From Oegoconia quadripuncta (taxonomy: Eukaryota > Arthropoda > Insecta > Lepidoptera > Autostichidae), in contig OX438741.1 of assembly GCA_949316235.1 (NCBI GenBank), positions 14,509,124 through 14,573,123 on the forward strand: a stretch of DNA of 64,000 nt, written 5' to 3'. Both the position numbers and the translations under genes were made by a program. Every line of letters starts with the position of its first letter. Positions within the stretch are counted from its first letter, which is position 1. This document shows, one piece after another, positions 11,501 to 23,500 of the stretch. The notes below the pieces were generated by a model. The model saw nothing but the letters and a program-made list of their open reading frames with translations. It ran no database searches and was not told the DNA's origin.

Positions 11501-14500
11501 TTTAAGTTAGTTAGTAAGTGGCTTTCGTAACGTAGCAATTTGATTTCACTGATATGTATTGTCAACTTATAGCGCACACATGGTTGAGCTTTCTTATGAA
11601 GCCCATAGTGGGAGACCATGTGTCAGTGCCATTAATCATCACTGGTTACACACATTGATAGACTTTCCCCTTCAAGCACTGAGGTATTTTGGACGAGAAG
11701 ACGTTGTGCACTTTTCCGAACGCTGCTATCTGGCCTGGCACTCTCTCGAAATTGGATTTATCTAATCGGATCTATTGCTCTAGGTATTTATTTGCAACTT
11801 CGAAAATGGAGTTCCCAACATATATTGGTGTGGGCACGATAAGGGCATTCGCCATAATTTTCGTTTCGGCCATGTTCACCTTAAGGTGGCTGTTGAGATA
11901 CTCGATTGAGATCTTTGAGCAAAGTGACGTCTTCCATCGATTTTACTCGGTTTGGTTGATGGTAGGGCATTAGGTAGGGTAGCTAGCCAGGCAGACATTT
12001 TAAATGTCTGCCTGGCTAGCTACCACCATCTCATCTAAATCTGCCGCCAAGTAGCAATGTTAATAGCATATTCACTTAACATCAGGTGTGATTGAGGTCA
12101 AGTACCAACCCGTTGTGCATACAAAAAGAAAGTCTGCCATGGTCCGTTCACTGGTGAATAGGTGACCCGATGAAGGTAGGAAGCTTTGAAATTTATGGCA
12201 GATGCCTGTGTTCAGTAGTTCACGTCATGTGGCTAATATGATGCTGATGACACACATGTTTAAAAATAATCCATACAGGTTACTGTAAAATTTTAAGGTA
12301 TAGCTAAGCCAGCACCAGCGCGGCGTTCTATGGAATATAGCACTAGTAAAATAATATGTTTATCCTATTTGGCAGGAAGCGACCAAAACCGCTGCGGGCA
12401 GTAGCAAAACTGCTGCGGGCAGTAGCAAAACTGCTGCGGGCAATACTAAAACAAAATAATATGTTTATTCTATTTTGCAGGAAGCGGCCAAAACTGCTGC
12501 GGGCAGTAGCAAAACTCACGTTGAACATGTCGTCCATCACACTGTCGAAGTTCTTAAGAAGGTAAACATTATAATAATATATAGATAAAAGCAATGAAAC
12601 CGCGAATAGCGTCGGAGCTCAGCGGTTAAGACGCGGTCTCCCAATTTGGGAGGTCCTCGTTCGATTCCCAGGCAGGCCATGTGCCAATAAGTTTTTAAAT
12701 TTAATTTAATTAGTTGTGTGCATTTATCCGACTGTTCTTAAATGGTGAAGGGAAAAACCGTGCGTGCTTGAGAAATAACAATTGTAAGGCATGTGAAGTC
12801 CCCAACCCACATTGGGCCAGTGTGGTGGACTATGGCCCATACTCACTCATATAGGCCTTCTCTCGTATAGAAGGCCTATATCACTGCAGTGGGATGTTTA
12901 CGGGCTGAGAGAGAATAAAACCATATATCTGATTGATACAGCGATCCCAAACACACAATGTTCAATCCACAATTAACGAGAACCATACAACTAAGACGCC
13001 AATGGCAAGCACACACAGTTCATATAGTTCCGATTGTAATTCCTAAAACTTTAAGCAACAGCCTCAACACCCTTTATATCCCAACCATATAATAAACACA
13101 ATGCAAAAGCTACAATTTTAAAAAAAGTCCTTACCTATGAAATTGGCGTTTTGTATGAAGAATTTCATTAAGACTGTTTTCTCCATACAAACATTTTTGA
13201 TTTTTTTTGGGAACGGCAAATCCAAAAGTAGCTAAACTTTGTGTGTATTATCGGATAACATTAAGTTAAGTATAGGCAGCGTTAATTTTTAAAGGTAAGC
13301 GCTTTATAAAAGTTTCAGCGAATCTAAGAAATGATTATGGGAAGCACATGAAAAGAGCTCTGTTCAAATTTTTTTTATTGTGTGATTTAGCCCAGAAATT
13401 AAAAAATATTTCATGTGAAACCTTGAAATAATATTCCATTTTCCAAATAGGAAACAAATTTGGATATAGCTTTGAAAATCGCAGGAATTGGTACATATGA
13501 TTAACGAAGAAAAAAAACTCCAATTTCATAGGTAAAGACCCAATACATGTCGCAATACAAGGAAATTTTTAACATCTGCAACCATATCTGACAATCACAT
13601 ACTATAAGCTCAATCATCCCTTGTCATGCTTGGCTAAGGCCCGCATGATAAGGTAATCCTCCTTAAGAGGAGAAAAGAAAAAATGTGAAAAATATACTAA
13701 CACCCCGCTAATACCTCAGCTAATTAATTAACTGCAGTAAATCAAACATCAGGCGTCTATGAGCTATGTGGTTGACGCCACAAGCTTATCTAATTTTTTT
13801 TATTTCTTTGTATCTTATAGGCTCCAGTCTGTGAATTAGTGGGAGGATGGTTTTGCCGACTGACTGCTAATACGCATGTAACTTCTATCTGCTGTCATAT
13901 TTAGTAGTTGACTGTTAGCCGTGGATTATTTTATGATTAGAACTAGGAATTGATGATATATTGGACCGAACGAAAATTATTAGAGACTAGTAAATTGTCA
14001 AAAAGTTTTATTTCATAGGATAAAAGACTCAAGATAGTGTACAAGATAACGTAGTAAGATAGAAAGAGGTATGCTTAAGGTGGTTTGGGCACATAGAACG
14101 AATGAGTGAAAGGAGATTAACGAAAGCAATATATAACGAAAGCGTGAATAAAAGGGTCGGTAAAGGTCGACCAAGAAGGGCGTATGTCAATCAAGTGAGT
14201 GACGTACTCAAAAAGGTCAAGTGCGGTCAACCAACCGCCTCCGTAACTCAATGTAAACAACCTTGGGTTTACGTTTCGGAGGTCGCGGGTTCGATCCCCA
14301 GCGGGGTACATGTTTAAGTACTCGGTTTGGTTGGTGGTAGGGCATTTTAAAATGTCCGCCTGGCTAGCTACCACCATCTTATCTAAATCTGCCGCCAAGC
14401 AGCAATGTTAATAGCATTGTTGTGTTCCGGTTGTCAGAGATAAGATAGCCAGTCTCCTAAATGTGTTGGGGTTTCCGGGTCAGTACGCTTCCACCTTCGA

Positions 14501-17500
14501 CCTCATCTTCACTTAACATCAGGTGTGATAGAGCTCAAGTACGAACCCGTCGTGCATAAAAAAAAACCACTAACCGACGAGCGTGTATGAAGCATTTGAT
14601 GAGAGTGGAAGAAGCAAAAGTAGTATGTCAGGATCGTTGCAAGTGGAAATCAATAGTCTCTGCCTACCTCAACGGGAAACAGGCGTGAGCATATGTATGT
14701 ATGTAAAAGACTCATTCACAAAGCTCCCCAGAGAAGAACGAGCAAAACAGTTGCTTTTTTTATCTAAGTTTTGGGTTACAATTTCCGATTCGACAAAACT
14801 AGGGGAAATATATATATAAATATATATTTATTATATTGCATAACTAGACTGAATGTCGCTGAGCGGTCTGTCTATGCTGGCTTATCATCCAAATAGTCAG
14901 AAGTTTTATTAATGGTAAATAGTTGGACATAGATTACATTTTTACAATATCAGATCATTTGTTAAAATTCATCAAATAAAAGTAAAGTAAATTTTTATTT
15001 TATTTTATATGTACACAGAGTTATTGTCCGATTTTATATTTTTTTATGCTATCGCTTATTCAAAAGATATTTTTTTTAAGTAAGTACTCTTGGTAAAAAG
15101 GAAGCCTTTGGCCTAATTCACTATAGTGGATATAGTTTTTTTGGAAAGTGAGTTTTGCGGCGAATTTCTCAGTCAGCTTACTTAGACGGCTTCCTTTAGT
15201 CGGTAGTTAGAGTTAGAAATTAAATTGAAAGTAAACTTACTGTTATAAAAACATAAAACGTTTTCATTTTACATGTTAAAATGTATTTTCTCTTCGCTGA
15301 TTATGGAATTTTTGGGGCAGATAAAAATTAAAATGTTTGGTCATTAAATATACCAATAGCAAAGGGACATTTCCATAATGTCTTGCTGATTTTCACTCCA
15401 ACCTTGCCTCTTATCTATTCTCATTTGATTTACATAAACCAACTTAATCCATACCTATTTCTAAATTATTGCAATATACATAGTAGGCATAATATATCTA
15501 TTTAGCTAGATGCACCTAGAACAACTTTACGTGATGACGGCTCCATTTTTTTAAATAAAACATTAAATTTGAGTGTTCTATAGTTCCGCCAGACATTCCA
15601 CGAGATCTGGCACCACGAGCTGATCGAGGAGTCAAGGGCGCGTGCTCTCGCATGGTGCCGGGAAGCTGTGCACCGCATACGGGAAGGCGCGCCGCCTCTA
15701 TCTCCTATGATACTATATGAAGAGCTGGTTGCGCTGTTCAAGGACAGAGGTGAAAATTTATATCTCTATCGTCTTCATCAGCCTAACATCCACTGCTGAT
15801 TTTCCCTACTTTACTAGCTTTCTTTAATTACTCTGAAGTCCAACGCAGGAATAGCTTGAAGTATCTTCCAGGAGAACCTGCATTAGGAGCTTAAGAATAG
15901 TGTAAACGTCGTAGCCAGATTGTTAAATTGGTCATTCAGTTGAGTGCCTGGGCGATAATGTATTCTTGCATTATTGGAAAATGCACTGTCCAGAAAGGGG
16001 GAACACTGCTTGGAACTCGTCGTTTGTAGTTTCCACAGGATCCCAACCAGTTTTCTGTGATATTGTCCGCCATACATTTTGATTCTCCAAAGCGTTCAGA
16101 CCATCTGCCTACGACAAATATGGCGGATATATACCCTACAATACAATTGAAATGCTCATGAAGAACATACATTGCTCTCATATATCAAGCCGATTTGTAT
16201 TAATAAACCTGCCATTCTGTCTGACGCATACCTTATCATTGACCTGGAATTTTGAAATTGGCATGCAGGAAGGTCTCATACCATAAATACAGGAGAAAGT
16301 CCTAAAATCATTAATTTCCAACTTCATAAGGAACTGGGGTTTGACAAACTTAATTTTGCAGTTTCCATCTTATATATTTAACTTGGTCACTCTAAAAACT
16401 TTGCCAGTGGCGATGTTAGTACTTGCACTTGACCTTCTTTGGCAATTGACTACTACCGTTCCTGACATATGATAACATCTACGCTTTTAAAATAAAAATA
16501 CTGATATTAATTTCCCAGTATGGCGGCGAACTATGCTTGTATTCATCTGCGGAATCGCGCTGGGCAGTGGAACGGGACTGGTTGTGGGTTTACGGATAGC
16601 GGCGAGGGCTCCTACTGGGCCGCATGCGCGAGCTCTGCACACGCATGCCGATCAGACGGTTATATTGGTGGAAGACGCTGTATCGCCTGGTGAGTGTTCA
16701 CTGTACGTCTATGCTGGATTCAGATGGGCACGATAGCTTTCACGGGTCCACATGTGTGTGTGACTTTTTTACAACGGGTTAGCGTTTGGCCTCACTACTG
16801 ATGTTAAGTGAAGATAGGCTGTAAATAGTGGCATGCTCCTCCGGAACTCTCAATTTGTTTACGGGACAGGATATCTTAAAAAACCCGTGACTTGATAACA
16901 TCGTAGATTGGAGTAGGTATACCGATTTTCCTTACAATTTAATGTAACAGACACCGTCGTACCAGCTACCTATCTGCTACGTTCTATCTGCTATCTTAAT
17001 ACTATTAGAACAACTACCGTCGTAACAGCTACTTATCTACTATTTCAATATTGTTATTAAGTAATTACTTACTGTTACATGACAATACCAGCCATGTTGT
17101 AAGCTAATAAAAGACGCTCCGGAGGCTCATAAATAGGGCTGAGTTTAGCTTGTAAGGAAAATCCATGTACCTACTCCGATCTATGTTTATCATTAACTGC
17201 TTCTTGACGACGGACTCAGATATGATGATAGCTGGCCAGGCGGACATTCAAAAATGTCTTATTACCTACCAAACTCAGTACACATAAAAAGAAGAATGAA
17301 GCTTTCTTCCTTACAGTTGTCAGTCCTCGAGCCGGCCCGTTCTACCGTACTCTCAGTCAACGTGTATCTTTCATCTACTTCTACACTACAACAGCTACTT
17401 GTGCAGTACTTCGAAAATTTCACAACCCTTGATCCGTTTGACAGTTGCCAGCGATCCGAAACTTGTCCCACTCTACACGCATAATGGTGCGACCTTTCTC

Positions 17501-20500
17501 CCAAATGGGGTAGCCAGAAATATCCCAAACTAGCGTTTGGGTATTCCAAACATTATCAGATTAATGCTTGAAACAATATGACAGAGGGTGAACTCATCGC
17601 CGTTAAAACGTACAAGTATATAGATGTACTTTGGTGGAAAGTGGTGGTGGTAGGGCATTTTAAATGTCCGCCTGGCTAGCTACCACCATCTTATCTAAAT
17701 CTGCCGCCAAGCAGCAATGCTAATAGCTTTGTTGTGTTCCGGTTGTCAGAGATGAGATAATTAGTCTCCCAAATGTGTTGGGGTTTCCGGGCCAGTACGC
17801 TTCCACCTTCGACCTCATCTTCACTTAACATCAGAGGGCGGAGTGTGAGTTTTGTTTCGACTTAACTTTACTACCGCTTTCACGTTTTCGTGACGATTTG
17901 TATGAAGAAATGTGCAGCGCCTCTAGCGGATAGTTTGCAAAACCCTTTTTTTAAACGACTTCAAAAAAGGAGGAGGTTCTGTATTCGGCGCGTATTTTTA
18001 TAGATACTTTTTGCGTAAACGCGAACGCGATGGTAAAGTTAAAAATGAGACAAAACTCACACTCCGCCCTCAGGTGTGATTGAGTTCAGGTACCAACCGT
18101 TGTTCAAAAAAAAAGTGCTTCAGTCGCCTTGTATATAAATGTTACGGTGTGCTTTGACTGTCGCATACATTATCAGGCGCCGGCGCCGGCGAGGTGCTGG
18201 TGCGGGTGCAGGCGTTCAGCGTGTGCCCCGTGGACCGCGCCGTGCTGCGGGGGCGCGGGGCCGCGCTGCGGGCGCTGCTGGCGCGGGGGCCGCTCACCGT
18301 GGGCCGCGCCTTCGCAGGTCAGCTTGAGGGGGTCACCGTGTGGGCCACCATTGGAGGGAATAGTATCCACGAATCTTCCTCGCCCAGTGACTCAGATATG
18401 CCAGAGGAATCATAACCGTATATAACAATACAATACAGAGTAGTGCCGACGCGACTTCGCCAGCTTAGATTAGATTTATTTAGTTCGCTTTTACAACGTC
18501 ATGTCACACTTACAGTTTCGTAAATTAATGAAGTCTAAAATAAAAGTGATTATCAAACATAAAATAATAACATTATACATACATATCAAATTTGAATAAT
18601 TACAGGATTGTTTAATATAATTCTAATGCTAAAACATTGTGGAAACACAAAATGAACAAAATAGAATAAGAGATCCTGTCACGATATGTCCAGTTATTGG
18701 CTCAGATGTCGTAGGGGAATTTTATAAGGTAGTAGGTACCATAAGAAATATTACCCACGCACCGGCCGGTCATCCACAAGTGCCAGAGGAATCATAGCAG
18801 CATAGGGCAGTACTTTTAAGAATAACATCGATGCCTCTTCGCAGTCCAGTCAGCCACATGTGCCAGGGGAATGATAGCCATATAGAGCAATACAATAAAG
18901 AGTTGTGTAGGGCAGTACTCGCCTTTGGCTGACCAGTGATCCAGATATACCAAGGGAATCATTGCCGTGCAGGGCAGTGCTGCTCAGTACAGGGTAGATG
19001 CGTTTTCACCGGACAATGATCTTTATGTGCCAAAGGAATCAATCGTGCAATAGTGTTGTACGGACTGCATGTATAACGTAGGAATGTAATAACAAGTATA
19101 CATACATACGTACCTAAAGACAATTTTACAGTAACTAATCATTACTATAAAGCATACTATAGTTAATTAATTTTTGTTTTACTCGTCCCCAGTTTCCTAC
19201 AGGTGATATTTAACTAAGTAATAGATTAGTTCGGTCGGTGGAACCGAGGATGTCTTTAATAGCTCATTAATCACGGTTGCTTTCCTTTTTTTACCCGACT
19301 ACCCAAAAAGGGAGGGTAATGTTCGTATGTCGAGTGTATATGTATGTCCTTTCCTTTGGCGCATCCTATATCCAAAACGGCTTGACCGATTTCGAAGTGC
19401 ATGGTGTCGTTAAATCCGTCTTATTGGACTTCGAGTTATAGGAGGGTGGAGGCGGGATTGTCGAACCATTTAGTAAACGGGGGAAGGTGTATAATACTTG
19501 TTGTGTGGGCAGGCGTGGTGCTGGACGTGGGGCACGGCGTGAGCGAGCTGGAGATGGGCGACGAGGTGTGGGGCTGCCTCAGCGAGTGGCACGGCGGCGC
19601 GGCCAGCGAGCTGCTCACCGTGCGCAGGTATCCGAACATGTGACGGTGACTGCCTAGGCAATATATACCGACGCGACTCCGTGTTAGCTATTATTTAATT
19701 ATAATAATAATTTTAATGAATTTAAAATTAAATAATGAATTTGCCGTATACTATTTCTCAGAATTCGAGCGATACTATCGAATGGTGTAATACCGTGTGT
19801 TTTTTTTTTTCAAAATTAACGGGTTCGATTGCTGGCTGGGAATATTGACTTTTCAAAAATCCAATGATGCAGTTTTAGTTTTCATCAAAATTAGTTGTTT
19901 AGTAAAGTTAATGCGAAGTAGAAAAGTTTAATTTTAAGAATTTTCTCATTCAACAATTACGTCATTTATGGTTGTTTATGATAAAGTAGTAACTAAAGCA
20001 ATTTTGGGAAGAAACTGCCCACTGTAACACAGTGCAAACTAGTAGAGTTGCCAGAACTTCATTGTTAAAGTGCTGATGTAAATAGATTTTTTTTAATATT
20101 TATTAGTAGATTCAAGAGCAATATTTTAAAAACATTTAATACAGTATCTTGTTACTAAACGAATGCCAATTAGAGATTCTTATTTTGCTAACAATCAATA
20201 TATAGATAGGTATTTGCGTGGAAATTTTAAAAAGTTATTTTTATTTAATTATTTCAGTACTCGAGTGAGTAAGCGGCCACGAACCGTAGCGGCGGATAGT
20301 GCCGCATCTCTGCCCTGGTCGGGCACACTGGCGCTGGCCGCTCTAGAGAGACTGCACTACACGCCGGACTCTTGCAAAGGAAAACGGTATGTATTTTTTA
20401 TATATTAACCTGCGTTCTCTTGTATCCATTCGTCGAATTTGATATTCAAAGCCATACAAACCTGCAAAAATTGACAGTTCGTTTTACAATCCATACCCAT

Positions 20501-23500
20501 AATTCGTTACTCCATTTAATAATGGGAATAGATTTTAACGATGGCCAGGGGAATTGATGAATGGCCAGGGGAATCGCTTATAAATTTCTTTGATGAAAAT
20601 TTGTCGATCTCTGAATCGTTGCATTTTCAACTTAAAATGTATTGTCACATTTCGTATTATATTTGAAACAATGCATTTAAAAGAAAACTCAGTTCAGCGT
20701 TATAAACTGTTCGCTACAATTATTGTCTACTTCGCTGAAACAAACAAATTTCTCAAGCAGATGGAAGAATTAATATTCCCGCCTTGTTATGTTTTTTAAG
20801 TGTGCGCTGAAACTACCATGCTTGAAATCAAAGCTTAAATAGCGTTTACAATAATGAATGTTTACAATAATGAATGTTTACAATAATGAATGATTTTTAA
20901 AACAAATTTTAATTCTTATTCGTGTAATTATTCGTGTTGTAAGTGTATTTAGCATTGTTGTGTTCCGGTTGTCAGAGATAAGATAGCCAGTCCCCCAAAT
21001 GTGTTGGGGTTTCCGGGTCAGGTGTAATTGAGGTCAAGTACCAACCCATTGTGCATAAAAAAGGAAATAAAAAATAAGTATTTTCTACCTATTTAACGAT
21101 ATATTTGAATGAACGTGTTATTCTATTATCTTGAGTTTTGGAGTAAAAGAATATAATTTGGTAAATAAACATCTTATTTATTTACCAAATAAAAATATTG
21201 CAACATGAATAAGACGTAAGGGTAAATACAAGGTAAGGTAAGAGATAAAGTTGAAAGGAGACCGTTTGGCTTGTTATGAGGAGGGATGAAACGCATGTTA
21301 CTAAGAGCTTGATGAATATGGATGTCGATGGTTGGAAAGGAGGAGGAAGACCAGGGAAAAGATGGATGGATTGTGTGAAGGGTGATATGAAAGAAAAGGG
21401 CGTGAATGATGAGGTAACGGCTGATAGAGGAGAGTGGATGAAAAGGACGTACTGCTCCGACCCAAAATGACACCCTCCAACCTTCAAGAAACGAGCCTAC
21501 ACCTTCCTCAAAGGCCGGCAACGCATCTGTGACCCTTCTGGTGTTGCGGGTGTCCATGGGCGGCGGTAATTGCTTTCCATCAGGTGACCCGCATGCTCGT
21601 TTGCCGCCCTCTCATATAAAAAATAAATAAATAAATTGGGACCAGGACAAGAAGGAGTAAACCTTGAATTGAGAGAATGTAAAATCAGTCTTGCTTATGC
21701 TTTTTAAGTAACGGAACCGACCTTTTTGAGTTGTTAAAGTTTTTTTTATCCACAACGGGTTAGCACTTGACCTCAATCACACCTGATGTTAAGTGAAGAT
21801 GAGACCGAAGGTGGTAGCGTACTGACCCGGAAACCGTATCTTATTTGGGAGACTGACTATCTTATCTCTGACACACCTCTGGAACACAACAATGCTATTA
21901 TCATTGCTGCTTGGCGGCAGATTTAGATAAGATGGTGGTAGCAAGCCAGGCGGACATTTAATAAGCCCTACCACCAACCAAACCGAGTGCTTAAACATGT
22001 ACCCCGCTGGGGATCGAACCCGCGACCTCCGAAACGTAAACCCAATGTTGTTTACATTGAGCCACGGAGGCGGTTAAAGTGAAATGACTATTGAAAACCG
22101 TAGTGTGGTGTTGTGCGGTGCGGCGAGCGGCGAGGGTTGCGTGCTGCTGCAGCTGCTGGCGGCGTGGGGAGCGCACGTCACCACCCTGGCGCCGCGCAGC
22201 GCCATGGCGGCGTTACAGGACCTGGGTCAGTCCAAGAATCACCGCAATTTGTTTTAGTCTATTTACTTTAAACAATACAGAGGTATCGTCAGCAAACAAT
22301 ACTATTTCATGTTTATCCTTTACAAGGTTTGGCAAGTCATTTATGTAAACCAAAAACAAAAATGGTCCGAGAATGGAGCCTTGTGGGACGCCCATACAGA
22401 CTGTCGACCCTGACGATGTATTGCCACTGATATCAACCCTCTGAAATCGGTTACTCAAATAAGAATTCAGAAGGTTGGTTACACCATAATGACGTAATTT
22501 CCTGATTATAGTGTCGTGATGAACGCAATCAAAGGCCTTGGATAAGTCGCAAAATACTCCTATTGCATCCTGCGCATCTTCCCAAGCCTCAAAAATAAAT
22601 TGTAAGAGCTCGACACCTGCATCGGTTGTTGAGCGGCCCCTAGTAAAACCGAATTGTTTATATGACATTAGATTGTTACTCTAAAAATAACTCGATATTT
22701 GATTTAATATAATTTTTTCAAAGATTTTGCTGAGAGTCAATAGTATTGAAATAGGTCTAAAATTAGAGGGGTCTGATGTAGTACCGGCTTTAAATAAAGG
22801 TATGACTTTAATGTGCTTCACCAGATCAGGAAATATGCCATCATCAGTACATTTATTAAAGATATAAGCTAAGTGTGGTGAAATACAATCAATTACTACA
22901 CTAATAATTTTTACTGATAAACCGTGAAGACCGGCTTTTTTTTCTTGTCTAAAGATCGAAATGCTTTTAAGATGTCTATAGGACTTACATGATTAAATTT
23001 AAAATGGGAGTCACAAATCTCCACATTTTGTTTAAGTAGCGATTCAGCGATTCATGTATACGCTTTTTCAGTTCTCGAGTTTCTTGCTTGTTCTTCTCAG
23101 GGGAAAACTGCCTTTTGAACAAGCAGGAGCATTAAAAATGTAAATGACCATTTTAAGTATTCCTACGAAATAAAGCATTTTTGATTGATACAAAGTATAC
23201 TTTCGATTCGACAATTAGAAGTAAGTTTAAATTAACTTTCAAGTTTTAAAAGGGAGGAAGGAAATTCGTGTTAAAAGGAGCGGCAATGTACTCTCTCGCA
23301 GGTGCGCAGGAGTTCCTGAGCGCGGAGGGCGAGCGGGGCGCGGGCGTGACGTCATGGCACCAGCTGGAGCAGGCCGCCCTGCGCTCCGGGCCCTGGGACG
23401 CCGTGCTGGCCTGCGCCGGGCCCGCGGCCCCGCCCGGCCACATCGCCAACCCCGCCGGCCTGCTCAAGTGGGTACTGCTGCCCCACCCCTCCCCCACCCT

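Noticed and set aside
12603..12675. Possible tRNA gene (GCTCAGCGGTTAAGACG..GTTCGATTCCC)
   Set aside because: It is followed by a SINE tail (CACTGCAGTGGGATGTTTACG), so it is the head of a SINE.
15883..16181. Minus-strand frames of 64 and 81 codons
   Set aside because: No domain recognised; inside an intron of a plus-strand gene; at most a transposon relic.
18129..18425. Four overlapping GC-rich frames on both strands
   Set aside because: Only one phase, with acceptor at 18176 and donor at 18318, fits the MDR fold; the rest are shadows of exon 5.
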